Positions 1 through 8,910 of a stretch of 64,000 bases of DNA are shown in pieces (position 1 is the first letter of the stretch; every line of letters starts with the position of its first letter). Location of the stretch: NCBI GenBank assembly GCA_049680625.1, contig JBAUID010000190.1, positions 1 to 64,000 on the forward strand. The letters are read 5' to 3'. This DNA is from JAUIAI01 sp049680625. Lineage in GTDB: Bacteria > Pseudomonadota > Gammaproteobacteria > Burkholderiales > Burkholderiaceae_E. The notes under the pieces were generated by a model. It did no database searches. It saw only the letters and a program-made list of their open reading frames with translations, and was not told the origin of the DNA. Position numbers and translations under genes: made by a program.

Positions 1-584
1 TTCGTCAACGCTACCTGAGTAATCCTGACGACCCGGAGGCTTTTGTGGGAAAGGCCATCGTCTTTGACGGGCCAGAGGACTATCACAAACGAATTGACGA
101 TCCGGCGCTGGCGCCGGACGAGTATTCTATTTTGTTTATGCGCGGTGTTGGCCCAATTGGCTACCCCGGTGCGGCTGAGGTAGTCAACATGAGAGCACCA
201 GCCGCCTTGTTAAAACGTGGCGTTCAGGAATTGCCGTGCATCGGCGATGGTCGTCAGTCCGGTACATCCGGATCTCCTTCGATATTAAATGCGTCACCTG
301 AGGCTGCCAGTAACGGTGGGTTGGCCGTGTTGAGAACAGGGGATTCGGTGCGCATTGATTTGGCGAAGCGACGGGTTGATGTGTTGCTCGACGAGGACGA
401 AATGCAATCACGAATCGACAAACTGATCGCTGATGGTGGCTACCAATATCCCGACCACCAGACCCCATGGCAGGAGATACAGCGCTCACTGGTTGATCGG
501 CTTGATAACGGCATGGTATTAAAGCCGGCGGTGAAGTATCAAAAAATTGCGCAAACCAAAGGCTTGCCACGCGATAACCACTAA
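1..584 (+). CDS. IlvD/Edd-family dehydratase, C-terminal part
   Basis: C-terminal portion of a dihydroxy-acid / sugar-acid dehydratase; the frame (codons from base 3) is open to the left edge, so the 5' end lies outside the window. Visible family motifs are MRGVGPIGYPGAAEVVNM, then GDGRQSGTSGSPSILNASPE, and LRTGDSVRIDL near the C-terminus. These enzymes use an Fe-S cluster and Mg2+ to dehydrate 2,3-dihydroxy acids. The tail (HQTPWQEIQR, then KYQKIA, ending PRDNH) looks more like the sugar-acid (xylonate/arabonate-type) branch than housekeeping IlvD. The neighbouring amidohydrolase and TRAP genes fit a catabolic role. The exact substrate cannot be read from this fragment. Confidence 0.88.
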   Translation, partial: RQRYLSNPDDPEAFVGKAIVFDGPEDYHKRIDDPALAPDEYSILFMRGVGPIGYPGAAEVVNMRAPAALLKRGVQELPCIGDGRQSGTSGSPSILNASPEAASNGGLAVLRTGDSVRIDLAKRRVDVLLDEDEMQSRIDKLIADGGYQYPDHQTPWQEIQRSLVDRLDNGMVLKPAVKYQKIAQTKGLPRDNH

Positions 585-664
585 AGCAACGGCATCGCCG
601 GAACAGTTTGTTTACTAACCACGATCAACAAACAACGATCAATAAAGATATTCAGGGAAAACGC

Positions 665-1906
665 ATGGCAGCCCATCAGATAAATGTGAACTCCGAGCGC
701 TTTTGGGAAACCGTCGAGGCTTCTGCAAAAATTGGCATTGGCCGCCCGAACGGGCTGAAGCGGGTAGCGCTTTGCGATGATGACAGGCAAATGCGCGATC
801 TCTTTGTCCAGTGGGGCGAGCAAGCCGGTTGTACGGTCACGGTAGACGCGATTGGCAATATCTTCGCACGCCGTGAGGGCACGGACAAAAGCGCCGCACC
901 AGTTATCGTGGGTAGTCATCTGGATACCCAGATTAACGGCGGACGCTACGACGGCATTCTTGGCGTGCTGGCGGGCCTCGAATTGATCCGTTCTCTAAAT
1001 GATGCGCAGATCGCGACCCGTCGTCCGATTGAAGTGGTCTCCTGGACAAATGAAGAAGGGGCGCGGTTCTCCCCTCCGATGGTGGCGTCGGGGGTGTTTG
1101 CCGGCGCTTATGAGCTTGACTGGGCCCTGGACCGGACAGATGATGATGGCTTACGCCTTGGTGATGAATTAAAGCGCATCGGTTACGCAGGCACGGTTCC
1201 GGTGGGTGACCGGCCGGTAGATGCTTATTTCGAATTACATATCGAGCAAGGCCCGCTACTGGATGCCGCCGGCATTGATGTTGGAATCGTGACCCACGGT
1301 TATAGTGCCCATGGGGTGATTGTTGAAGTTGCCGGCGAAACCGCACATACCGGGCCCTGGCCAATGGACAAGCGCAAAAATGCGTTGGTGGGTGCTTCCA
1401 TGCTTGCCGTGGCCGCCCACGAGATCGGCTGGAAATACCATGACACCGGAGGCAAAGGGACTGCCTCGCGGGTTGTTGCCTGGCCAAACCGACCCGGCAT
1501 CTTGTCAGACTGGGCGCAGTTCACCGGGGATTTTCGACATGATGACCCCAAGAAAGCCGACGAAATGCTCGCCTTGTTTTTGGAAGAAGTCAAAACCGCG
1601 TCGCAGCGGGCCAACGTAGAGATGAAAATCCTCGAGCAATGGCATTGGGATCCGAATATTTTTAACGACGAGTGCATTCAAAGTTTGCGCGATTGCGCTG
1701 CCGAACTGAACCTGCCAACAATGGATATTGCTTCCCAGGCGGGCCACGATGCGTATTTCATGGCACGAATGGCACCAACTGCGATGATTTTCACACCTTG
1801 TCGGGATGGCATAACCCACAATAACAATGAGCATACGACGCTTGAGCGCAGTATTGCGGGGGTCCAGGTGCTGGCTAACGCCGCGCTGCGGCGGGCTGAC
1901 CGATAA
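665..1906 (+). CDS. M20-family Zn-dependent amidohydrolase, N-carbamoyl-L-amino-acid hydrolase / allantoate amidohydrolase type
   Basis: 413 residues from the ATG at 665, which follows an AGGGAA ribosome-binding site; an upstream ATG at 608 has none. Metal-site motifs of the AmaB/HyuC/AllC branch of peptidase family M20 are visible: GSHLDTQINGGRYDG (about residues 83-97), WTNEEGARFSP (about 127-137), HIEQGPLLD, a dimerisation-domain segment with AGETAHTGPWPMDKR, and QAGHDAYFMARM followed by GITHNNNEHT. Such enzymes hydrolyse N-carbamoyl amino acids or ureido compounds in the cytoplasm, releasing ammonia and CO2. It lies 80 bp after the IlvD/Edd gene on the same strand. Family call is firm; the substrate is not determinable here. 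Confidence 0.9.
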   Translation: MAAHQINVNSERFWETVEASAKIGIGRPNGLKRVALCDDDRQMRDLFVQWGEQAGCTVTVDAIGNIFARREGTDKSAAPVIVGSHLDTQINGGRYDGILGVLAGLELIRSLNDAQIATRRPIEVVSWTNEEGARFSPPMVASGVFAGAYELDWALDRTDDDGLRLGDELKRIGYAGTVPVGDRPVDAYFELHIEQGPLLDAAGIDVGIVTHGYSAHGVIVEVAGETAHTGPWPMDKRKNALVGASMLAVAAHEIGWKYHDTGGKGTASRVVAWPNRPGILSDWAQFTGDFRHDDPKKADEMLALFLEEVKTASQRANVEMKILEQWHWDPNIFNDECIQSLRDCAAELNLPTMDIASQAGHDAYFMARMAPTAMIFTPCRDGITHNNNEHTTLERSIAGVQVLANAALRRADR

Positions 1907-1966
1907 ATCCTTTTTTTTGGCGCGGTATCCGCGATGTCCGTGAAGTCTTTACATCAACATGAGCCG

Positions 1967-3034
1967 ATGGTTCGTTTCTACCAACAGGCAACGGTCGGGG
2001 CGCTGGTATCCCTGTTGTGTTTACCAACATCAGGTTTTGGACAAAACAAGCCGACACCCGATACTGCCTCAGCTGAGCAATTTCGAATTGCCGCCAGTTA
2101 CCCTTCGAGTACGCCTGTCCTGGGTAAAGCGCAACAGAGGCTGCTCGACTTAATCAACAACGCCGGCGGTGGTTCAATCCTTGCCACCCTGATTCCACCA
2201 GGCGAGGTGGTGCCGGTGGAAAAAGTGCTCAATGCGGTGGCCAACGGTTCACTGGAGGCCGCGTTTACCGACCCGGCTACCTGGGTCGACAAGGAACCGG
2301 CATTTGCATTGTTTTCCGGCATGCCGCTCAGCCCCGATGTTTTGCACGGCATCGCCTGGGTTGAACGTGGGGAAGGCTCTCGCCTGATGAAAGAGCTCTA
2401 TGCGCGCTACAACGTTGAGGCTCAACTCTGTGGCGCATTTATGGTGCCTGCCGGCTTGTGGTTGCGAAAACCGATAGAGAAAACGGCCGATCTTATCGAT
2501 TTGAAAGTCAGTGCTGACGGACTGGGTGCAGCCGTTATGGCCGGGGTCGGCGCCCGCGTTAGTCAGTTGCCACGTGCGTCCCTCGCGTCGGCATTGAAAG
2601 ATGGCAGTATTGATGCCGTTCGGGTCGAGTCATTGTCACTGGCTGAGCAGTATGCTTTTGTCGGTGATCAGGCACCGTATTACTACCCACAGGGATGGGG
2701 CCAACAGACCGGCATTCGGGTGTTAATCGTGTCACGCCAGTTTTGGGCCAGCATGAGTGATGCGCATCGCACGATTGTTCGCAGTGCCTGCAACAGCCTG
2801 ACAGTAGAAGAATTGGCACGTAGTCAGGCAGCCAGATCCGAGGCAGTCAGCTTTTTGAAAGAAAAGCAGGTCAATTCCTACCGCTTTAGCCCCGAAACAA
2901 CCGCAGCTATCGAGAAATCCTGGCGTGGCGTCACGGAGAAACTTTCCGAGTCTAATGAATGGTTTGCCACGGGTTGGCAGTCCTGGAGCAGGTTTTCTGC
3001 CGGCAGCCGTGCGTTCGAGTCCTTGATTCGATAG
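1967..3034 (+). CDS. TRAP-type (DctP-like) periplasmic solute-binding protein, stand-alone
   Basis: About 355 residues from the ATG at 1967; an ATG at 1934 would add 11 residues, and neither has a good ribosome-binding site. From 1967 the protein opens with a signal peptide (MVRFYQQATVGALVSLLCL, cleavage near FGQ). The body looks DctP-like: FRIAASYPSSTPVLGKAQ at the mature N-terminus, VVPVEKVLNAVANGSLEAAF, and an ACNSLTVEELARSQ helix near the end. It is clearly different in sequence from the two paired binding proteins of the convergent TRAP operon, so it probably recognises another ligand. It ends just before a bidirectional terminator shared with dctM. Family assignment is from motif shape only. 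Confidence 0.75.
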   Translation: MVRFYQQATVGALVSLLCLPTSGFGQNKPTPDTASAEQFRIAASYPSSTPVLGKAQQRLLDLINNAGGGSILATLIPPGEVVPVEKVLNAVANGSLEAAFTDPATWVDKEPAFALFSGMPLSPDVLHGIAWVERGEGSRLMKELYARYNVEAQLCGAFMVPAGLWLRKPIEKTADLIDLKVSADGLGAAVMAGVGARVSQLPRASLASALKDGSIDAVRVESLSLAEQYAFVGDQAPYYYPQGWGQQTGIRVLIVSRQFWASMSDAHRTIVRSACNSLTVEELARSQAARSEAVSFLKEKQVNSYRFSPETTAAIEKSWRGVTEKLSESNEWFATGWQSWSRFSAGSRAFESLIR

Positions 3035-3057
3035 CTCCCATCGGCTCGCGTCAGCGA

Positions 3058-3090
3058 AAAAAATGGCCCCGAACCCGGGGCCATTTTTTC
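3058..3090. terminator. Bidirectional intrinsic terminator between convergent genes
   Basis: A-rich arm plus ATGGCCCC, loop GAACCC, GGGGCCAT plus a T-run: a 13-bp perfect inverted repeat. It sits between the end of the binding-protein gene (3034) and the end of dctM (3123, minus strand). The A/T tracts on both sides give a U-run in either direction, so it can serve both transcripts. Confidence 0.9.
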
Positions 3091-3122
3091 TACAGCAAGT
3101 TTCGACATCAAGCAGGCTGGCG

Positions 3123-4745
3123 CTAACCGCCGCCGCCAAACACCTGCCTTGGCAGCCACAAGGCCAGCTCGGGAAACTCAAGAACTATCGCCAGGCCAAG
3201 CAGTTGCAATAGAACGAAAGGAATAATCCCTTTGTAGATCTCTTGCATTTTGACTGACGAAGGCGCAACGCCTTTCATATAGAACAAGGCAAACCCAAAC
3301 GGTGGCGTCAGGAAGGAGGTTTGCAGGTTCACCGCAATGAGAATCGCGAACCAGTAAATCACCTCCGTTTGCACCAGTTGTAGCTGCGCGGCGTTGGTTG
3401 CTTCCGGAATCCCTAAGTGAGGAGCGAAAGCCGGTGCCAGGGTACGGATAACCGGCGCGAACACGGGCAGAATGATAAGGGTGATTTCCAGGAAGTCGAA
3501 GAAGAAACCCAGTAAGAACACCGTGCCCATCAGCAGGAACAACAATGGCCAAGGGCCAAGCTCCAGCCATTCGATGAAATGGATGATCAAGTCTTCGCCG
3601 TAAACGTTCCGGAAGATGGTCGAGAACGCAGTAGCACCTACAAAGATCATGAAGATCATTGCCGTGGTGATACCGGTTCGGTTCACCACGCTGGTCAGCA
3701 CTTCTTTGGTGAGCATGCCGTTGAATGCGGCCAGGACGATCGCGCCAAAAGCGCCAACTCCGGCGGCTTCGGTTGGTGTTGCCCAGCCGGCAAAGATTGA
3801 ACCCAGCACCATAACAATCAGGAAGATTGGTGGCACAAACCCTTTCAGAATGCCGCCCAGCAGAGTGTTGCCCTCAATTCGGCCAATGACCATAGCCGAA
3901 ACGAAGACACCCAAAAAGGCGATGAAGCCCCAATTCACTACGCTGGCCCAGCTAGTCTGGTTCATTACGTAGGCCAGAGCAACAAAGACAGCCGCCACGC
4001 CCAGAAACAAAACGACGTTTTTCAGACGGGTTGGATCCATCCGGATAGCGTCCGGCGGAATCGGTGGTGCCAGTGACGGCTTCACCGTAGCCACCACCAT
4101 GATGTACAAGAAGTACAAAGCGGACAGCACCAGGCCGGGCAGCATTGCCCCAAGGAAGAGGTTGCCAACCGACACCGCCAGCAGATTGGCCATTAGCACC
4201 AGCATGATCGATGGCGGGATCAGAATACCCAGGGTGGCACTGGCGGCAATAGTGCCGGTTGCCAGTGCCGGGTGGTAACCCCGCTTGAGCATCGTGGGCA
4301 GAGCCAATAGCGTCATCATCACAACCGAAGCACCAATAATGCCGGTGGTGGCTGCCATGATCGTGCCCATGACCGTGACCGACAGGGCCAGGCCACCAGG
4401 GATTCTGCGCAGCATAACCTGCAGGATGTGCAGCAGGTCTTCAGCAACGCGGGAGCGTTCCAACATGGTGCCCATAAAGACAAAACAGGGTATGGCAACC
4501 AATATCGGGTTTTGAATTGCACCGGATGCGCCGTCCCCTCCCCAGACACGTTGAATCACCTGGAAGAACACTTCGTAGTCTAAAAACTCTAGATAAATTG
4601 CCCACAAGCCAAACAGAATCGATACACCACCCAGTGCAAATGCGACGGGCAGGCCGGTAAACAACATGAGGGCAAGCACCACAAACATGTACGCACCGAT
4701 GTACACATAAAGGTGGTCGTAAATTGGGGCCCATAGTTCAGCCAT
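3123..4745 (-). CDS. dctM: TRAP transporter large permease subunit (DctM)
   Basis: 540-residue, very hydrophobic integral membrane protein of the DctM family, which carries the ion-coupled translocation channel of TRAP transporters. Typical segments are MLFTGLPVAFALGG near the N-terminus, NPILVAIPCFVFMGTMLERS, the proline-rich ILIPPSIMLVLMANL, and the C-terminal NLQTSFLTPPFGFALFYMKG. It is longer than the common DctM of about 425 residues and belongs to the large form paired with a separate DctQ. It starts 2 bp after the dctQ stop codon, so the two are translationally linked. The last gene of the minus-strand TRAP operon. Confidence 0.93.
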   Translation of the reverse strand: MAELWAPIYDHLYVYIGAYMFVVLALMLFTGLPVAFALGGVSILFGLWAIYLEFLDYEVFFQVIQRVWGGDGASGAIQNPILVAIPCFVFMGTMLERSRVAEDLLHILQVMLRRIPGGLALSVTVMGTIMAATTGIIGASVVMMTLLALPTMLKRGYHPALATGTIAASATLGILIPPSIMLVLMANLLAVSVGNLFLGAMLPGLVLSALYFLYIMVVATVKPSLAPPIPPDAIRMDPTRLKNVVLFLGVAAVFVALAYVMNQTSWASVVNWGFIAFLGVFVSAMVIGRIEGNTLLGGILKGFVPPIFLIVMVLGSIFAGWATPTEAAGVGAFGAIVLAAFNGMLTKEVLTSVVNRTGITTAMIFMIFVGATAFSTIFRNVYGEDLIIHFIEWLELGPWPLLFLLMGTVFLLGFFFDFLEITLIILPVFAPVIRTLAPAFAPHLGIPEATNAAQLQLVQTEVIYWFAILIAVNLQTSFLTPPFGFALFYMKGVAPSSVKMQEIYKGIIPFVLLQLLGLAIVLEFPELALWLPRQVFGGGG

Positions 4746-4747
4746 GA

Positions 4748-5455
4748 TTAATTGCCTCCCGCGTTTTTAGCTGCCACAGCGGACGCAACCAGGGCATCCT
4801 CTTCTGCCTGTAGTGCCGCTTCAGCGGCCAGGCGTGCTTTTTCTAATTCATCATTACTGTCAGAGAAAATCGATAGCCCGTTATTCGCGATTCCTTGATT
4901 GGCGGGGCTGCCAAACAGCGTCCCCATCAGTCGGAATATAGTTGCAAAGACTGCCGCCAGTACGAGTACAAAACCGATGACAACAAAAGATTTGATAATC
5001 CACCGTTTCGGAATACCGGTCAGTGACTCCGAGCCTTCACCCTGGTGGTACGCCAGCTCGGTGAGTTCAAATGCCTGCTGCAACATGATGAACAAAAATG
5101 GCAGGGCGAGGACAATCAAACCGATCAGTTCGACCCATGCCTGCTTTCTGCGGGACAACATTTCGCGGAAGATGTCGACTCGGACGTGGGCGTTGGCCAG
5201 GTAGGCAATACCAAATGTCAGCATCAGAATAATGGCGTGAAAATGCCATTGCATGTCTTGCAGAATAGTTGATACTGAAAAACCGCCACTGGCGATTGAC
5301 ATATCAGAGAACAATAGCCGGGTGTAGTCAAGTTTGCGGGTAATCACATCAAACATGATGACAAGAATCAGCGGAATGATGATCCAGCCGGCGAGTCGCC
5401 CTAACTTTGTGGCCAACCCGTCAAGGAAGTTCGCCAGCTTCAATAAGAAATTCAT
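4748..5455 (-). CDS. dctQ: TRAP transporter small permease subunit (DctQ)
   Basis: 235 residues with about four hydrophobic segments, the DctQ topology. The N-terminal helix (GWIIIPLILVIMFDVITRKL) and the segment AYLANAHVRVDIFREMLSRR (DctQ-conserved R-V-D) are recognisable. The C-terminal 50 residues form an Ala/Glu-rich soluble tail absent from shorter DctQ proteins. DctQ partners DctM in the inner membrane. It lies 159 bp downstream of the nearer binding-protein gene, beyond an intrinsic terminator, so its expression probably depends on read-through. Confidence 0.9.
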   Translation of the reverse strand: MNFLLKLANFLDGLATKLGRLAGWIIIPLILVIMFDVITRKLDYTRLLFSDMSIASGGFSVSTILQDMQWHFHAIILMLTFGIAYLANAHVRVDIFREMLSRRKQAWVELIGLIVLALPFLFIMLQQAFELTELAYHQGEGSESLTGIPKRWIIKSFVVIGFVLVLAAVFATIFRLMGTLFGSPANQGIANNGLSIFSDSNDELEKARLAAEAALQAEEDALVASAVAAKNAGGN

Positions 5456-5534
5456 TTGTTTCCAGTCCCCCGCCGAAAGCGCGTCGGCTCAATCACACTC
5501 TTTATCTATCAAACTGTTCTTTGGTCGTACCGAG

Positions 5535-5564
5535 AAAAAAGGCGGCGAGCAGATGCACGCCGCC
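5535..5564 (-). terminator. Intrinsic terminator after the dctQM-proximal binding-protein gene
   Basis: Read on the minus strand: GGCGGCG, loop of 10, CGCCGCC, then six T residues. It lies about 50 bp after the stop of the gene at 5615-6673 and about 80 bp before dctQ. In binding-protein-dependent operons such a site lets the soluble receptor be made in excess over the permease. Confidence 0.85.
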
Positions 5565-5614
5565 TTGCAGATCAACCGGGGCAAGAGCATAGCTCTCACC
5601 ACCGTAGCACCTTA

Positions 5615-6673
5615 TTATTTCAGGTAGCCGCGCTCACCCCAAACTTTATAGCCTTCATTAAACTTGGAGTAGCTGTCCCAGAGGACTTTCACGTCCGGGT
5701 TTGCAGCAATCTCTTCTTTCAGAACTTCTTGCCACTTCTCTTTGAACTGGGCGAGGATTTCCGGAGACCAGGTCATATTTTTAACGCCGTCTTTCTCGTT
5801 AGCAATCATGGCCGCGAACTGACTGGCTTCACCGTCTGCAATTTCAACCGCCATGTTGGCGGTACATGCCGATTCGAACATGGCTTTGTACTCATCCGGC
5901 AGTTCTTTCCACTTGTCGGCATTAACCAGGAACTCGTTGGTTGTTGCCTGCTGATGCCAGCCCGGGAAGTAGTTGTACTTCGCAATCTGGTGGAAGCCAA
6001 GCGTCCGGTCAATAGCCGGCATCGAGAACTCGGTCGCGTCAATTGTGCCCAACTCAAGCGCCGGGTAGATATCACCCGCAGCCAACTGCTGGGTTGAGAC
6101 ACCAAACTTCTGCATCACTTTTGCGCCCATACCAAAGAAGCGCATTTTCAGGCCTTTGAGCTGATCAAGGCTCTTGATTTCATTACGGAACCAGCCAGAG
6201 GTTTCTGGAGAGATCAGACCGCAGAAGAAAAACTTGATGTTGTCCTTGGCGTAAAGGTCGGTAGCAATTTTCTCGCCACCACCGTATTTCATCCAGGCCA
6301 GAAACTCGCCAATACCAGGGCCAAATGGCCAGGTTGACAGAAACGCAAAGGCAGAGTTTTTACCCTGGTTGGCGCCTGATGTTCCATAGGCGACTTCAAA
6401 CGCACCTTTGGATACCCCGTCGTAGTAGGCAAAACCGCCAGCCAGTGCACCAGGCTCAAAAACCTTGATGTCGAATTTGCCACCGGACATGGCTCGGATT
6501 GAGTCGGTGACCCGTGGACCAACCGGTCCAATCACCGCGAGGTTAGTACCGAATGCTGAGTGCATCTTCCAGCGTACCCGTTTTTGAGCTTCGGCTGGCG
6601 GCATCATCGCAACCGTTGTGGCAATTACGGCCGCGGAAAGGATGGTCGCCTTCTTTAGAGCACCTAAACGCAT
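5615..6673 (-). CDS. TRAP transporter solute-binding protein, tandem copy A (DctP-like)
   Basis: 352 residues. ATG at 6673 is preceded by AAGGAGA. Signal peptide of about 29 residues (hydrophobic core ATILSAAVIATTVAMM, cleavage after AEAQ). The mature protein starts KRVRWKMHSAFGTNL and has the mannitol/chloroaromatic-type DctP features: FEPGALAGG, AYGTSGANQGKN, ELGTIDATEFSMPAIDR and NYFPGWHQQAT. It captures an organic acid in the periplasm for DctQM. It is about 92% identical by eye to the next gene upstream, same length, no gaps, indicating a fairly recent tandem duplication. The dctQM permease genes follow on the same strand. Confidence 0.93.
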   Translation of the reverse strand: MRLGALKKATILSAAVIATTVAMMPPAEAQKRVRWKMHSAFGTNLAVIGPVGPRVTDSIRAMSGGKFDIKVFEPGALAGGFAYYDGVSKGAFEVAYGTSGANQGKNSAFAFLSTWPFGPGIGEFLAWMKYGGGEKIATDLYAKDNIKFFFCGLISPETSGWFRNEIKSLDQLKGLKMRFFGMGAKVMQKFGVSTQQLAAGDIYPALELGTIDATEFSMPAIDRTLGFHQIAKYNYFPGWHQQATTNEFLVNADKWKELPDEYKAMFESACTANMAVEIADGEASQFAAMIANEKDGVKNMTWSPEILAQFKEKWQEVLKEEIAANPDVKVLWDSYSKFNEGYKVWGERGYLK

Positions 6674-6710
6674 GCTGTCTCCTTATTTGTCATTAGAGTC
6701 ATTCTCATCA

Positions 6711-6742
6711 AAAATCCGCGCCTTCGAACTGGGAAGGCGCGG
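6711..6742 (-). terminator. Hairpin terminator between the two duplicated binding-protein genes
   Basis: Perfect 9-bp stem CCGCGCCTT/AAGGCGCGG with a 9-nt loop, followed on the minus strand by ATTTT. It lies between the stop of copy B (6761) and the start of copy A (6673). The short U-tract suggests partial rather than complete termination. Confidence 0.7.
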
Positions 6743-6760
6743 TTTGTTGCTGGCGCCTGA

Positions 6761-7819
6761 TTACTTCAGGTAGCCGCGGTCACCCCAAACTTTATAGCCT
6801 TCATTAAATTTGGAGTAGCTGTCCCAGAGCAATTTGACGTCCGGGTTGGCAGCGACTTCTTCTTTCAGAACTTCGTCCCACTTTTCTTTGAACTGGGCGA
6901 GGATTTCCGGGGACCAGGTCACGTTTTTAACGCCGTCTTTTTCGTTAGCAATCATGGCCGCAAACTGGCTGGCTTCACCGTCTGCGATCATGACGGCAAG
7001 GTTGGCGGTACAGGCAGATTCGAACATAGCCTTGTACTCATCCGGCAGTTCTTTCCACTTGTCAGCATTGACCAGGAACTCGTTGGTTGTTGCCTGCTGG
7101 TGCCAGCCTGGGAAGTAGTTGTACTTCGCAATCTGGTAAAAACCGAGGGTGCGGTCAATAGCGGGCATGGAGAACTCAGTGGCGTCAATCGTGCCCAACT
7201 CAAGCGCGGGGTAGATATCGCCACCAGCTAACTGCTGGGTTGAGACGCCAAACTTCTGCATGACTTTTGCGCCCATACCGAAGAAACGCATCTTCAGGCC
7301 TTTGAGTTGATCAAGGCTCTTGATCTCGTTGCGGAACCAACCAGAAGTTTCCGGGGAAATCATGCCGCAGAAGAAATACTTGATGTTGTCTTTGGCATAG
7401 AGGTCGCTGGCGATTTTCTCGCCGCCGCCGTACTTCATCCAGGCCAGGAATTCACCAACACCGGGGCCAAACGGCCAGGTTGACATAAACGCAAGGGCTG
7501 AGTTTTTACCCTGGTTCGCACCAGGGGTGCCGTAGGCGACTTCAAACGCACCTTTGGAAATCGGATCGTAGTAAGCATAGCCACCAGCCAGCGCGCCGGG
7601 CTCAAAAACCTTAATGTCGAATTTGCCACCGGACATGGCACGAATTGAGTCGGTGACGCGTGGACCAACCGGACCAAGCACCGCGAGGTTAGTACCGAAT
7701 GCTGAGTGCATCTTCCAGCGAACCCGCTTTTGAGCTTCGGCTGGTGGCATCATCGCAAATGTCGTGGCCATGACGGCCGCGGTAACGATGGTCGCTTTCT
7801 TTAGAACACCTGTGTGCAT
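6761..7819 (-). CDS. TRAP transporter solute-binding protein, tandem copy B (DctP-like)
   Basis: 352 residues from the ATG at 7819, chosen because CAAGGAGGCAAT precedes it; a longer frame begins at 7861 but lacks a ribosome-binding site and would bury the signal peptide. Signal peptide to AEAQ, then the same KRVRWKMHSAFGTNL start as copy A. I count about 27 substitutions against copy A: 7 in the signal peptide and about 20 in the mature part, mostly conservative, with GV/PI, S/P, H/Y and E/M as the more drastic changes. First of the two receptor genes in the operon; an RraA-like gene lies 225 bp upstream on the same strand. The two copies may differ in ligand preference or only in dosage. Confidence 0.93.
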   Translation of the reverse strand: MHTGVLKKATIVTAAVMATTFAMMPPAEAQKRVRWKMHSAFGTNLAVLGPVGPRVTDSIRAMSGGKFDIKVFEPGALAGGYAYYDPISKGAFEVAYGTPGANQGKNSALAFMSTWPFGPGVGEFLAWMKYGGGEKIASDLYAKDNIKYFFCGMISPETSGWFRNEIKSLDQLKGLKMRFFGMGAKVMQKFGVSTQQLAGGDIYPALELGTIDATEFSMPAIDRTLGFYQIAKYNYFPGWHQQATTNEFLVNADKWKELPDEYKAMFESACTANLAVMIADGEASQFAAMIANEKDGVKNVTWSPEILAQFKEKWDEVLKEEVAANPDVKLLWDSYSKFNEGYKVWGDRGYLK

Positions 7820-8044
7820 ATTGCCTCCTTGTTGGTGGTGTTTGTATTCTTCGCACAGCACCGGAAAGTAACAGCGGTGCGGCTTGCGGCTGACTTTAGC
7901 ACATTGTTACAGGCGGGTTACCTGAAATTTTTCCGGTGAGACTCTGCACGCTGTAAACCGCGATATTGCGCCGCAGCATCGCGCAAAGCTATCAGAGGCG
8001 CAATGCATCAGATCGGCGCGACTTCAATTTGGCGCGTTTTCAAT

Positions 8045-8692
8045 TCAGTTTTTGAGCATGCTCCGCTTGCCAGCGTCAACTTGTGCGAGTAGGGCTTGCT
8101 CAGCTTGCACCACAGCAGCCAGTCGTTTGATTGTTTGATCAATGCGTTCCGCAGGCACAATCACCACCCCGTCTTCGTCAGTAACAATTAAGTCCCCGGC
8201 GTTTATCGCCAGCCCACCCATCACAATGGCTTTGCCAACCGTCGCCGGCCCGTTCATTGCCGGTGAATTGGGGCTGATGCCGGCGGCAAAACATGGCAGA
8301 CCCGCAGCGCGAATGCCGCGCGAGTCACGCACGGCCCCGTCAGTAATGAAACCCGCAATGCCGGCGTTGCGGCACATGCCAAGCACCAGGTCACCAACAA
8401 CCGCGCAATCCAGGTGGGCGTTTGTGCTGACGATTAGAATGTCTCCGGGCTTGGCCAGGTCCAGGGCGGCAGCAACGCCGTAGTTGTCGGCAGCGCCGGC
8501 GTAACAAGTCAGGGCGGTTCCGCACAACAGGCTCTGGTCGGCAAACAAAGGTTTAATTCGGTAGTCAAGCGCACCCCGTCCACCAAGCGCATCGACCACT
8601 TGCGCGGTCTGGGCGCCTTGAAACGACTTTAGCTTTTCCGGTGCGATGCGTTGAAAGTCAGCGCTCATCAGTTGTGGTGCGGCATCTATCAT
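8045..8692 (-). CDS. RraA-like family protein (4-hydroxy-4-methyl-2-oxoglutarate aldolase type)
   Basis: 215 residues. A CCGGAGA site precedes the ATG at 8692. The RraA/HMG-aldolase fold signature is present: VVGDLVLGMCRNAG and then GFITDGAVRDSRGI, in which D118, R122 and D123 correspond to the metal- and substrate-binding residues of class II pyruvate aldolases. GDLIVTDEDGVVIVPAERI closes the domain. E. coli RraA inhibits RNase E, but divergent members in catabolic clusters usually cleave or decarboxylate 2-oxo acids. Given the TRAP genes downstream and the dehydrogenase diverging from it, a catabolic aldolase/decarboxylase role is more likely. Confidence 0.85.
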   Translation of the reverse strand: MIDAAPQLMSADFQRIAPEKLKSFQGAQTAQVVDALGGRGALDYRIKPLFADQSLLCGTALTCYAGAADNYGVAAALDLAKPGDILIVSTNAHLDCAVVGDLVLGMCRNAGIAGFITDGAVRDSRGIRAAGLPCFAAGISPNSPAMNGPATVGKAIVMGGLAINAGDLIVTDEDGVVIVPAERIDQTIKRLAAVVQAEQALLAQVDAGKRSMLKN

Positions 8693-8910
8693 AGGGGTCT
8701 CCGGATTGGTGGAATTTGTCGGATAAACAGGTTGGGGTTAGTCATTATGATGCAGCGCTTGAAATGCGCGAATCGGCGAATGCAAGGCGCCGGGCTGGCG
8801 CTGGGCCAGGGGGGCAATGAAGAAACGCGCCTGATTCAAGATAAGATTGTGCAATCAGGTTTAATAAAACTCTCAAACCCACACTCAAACCCGCCCGAAA
8901 GCTGCCTCCT

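Noticed and set aside
3123..7819. Mobile or horizontally acquired element around the TRAP operon
   Set aside because: No integrase, transposase, flanking repeats or visible composition break; the duplicated genes alone do not imply transfer.
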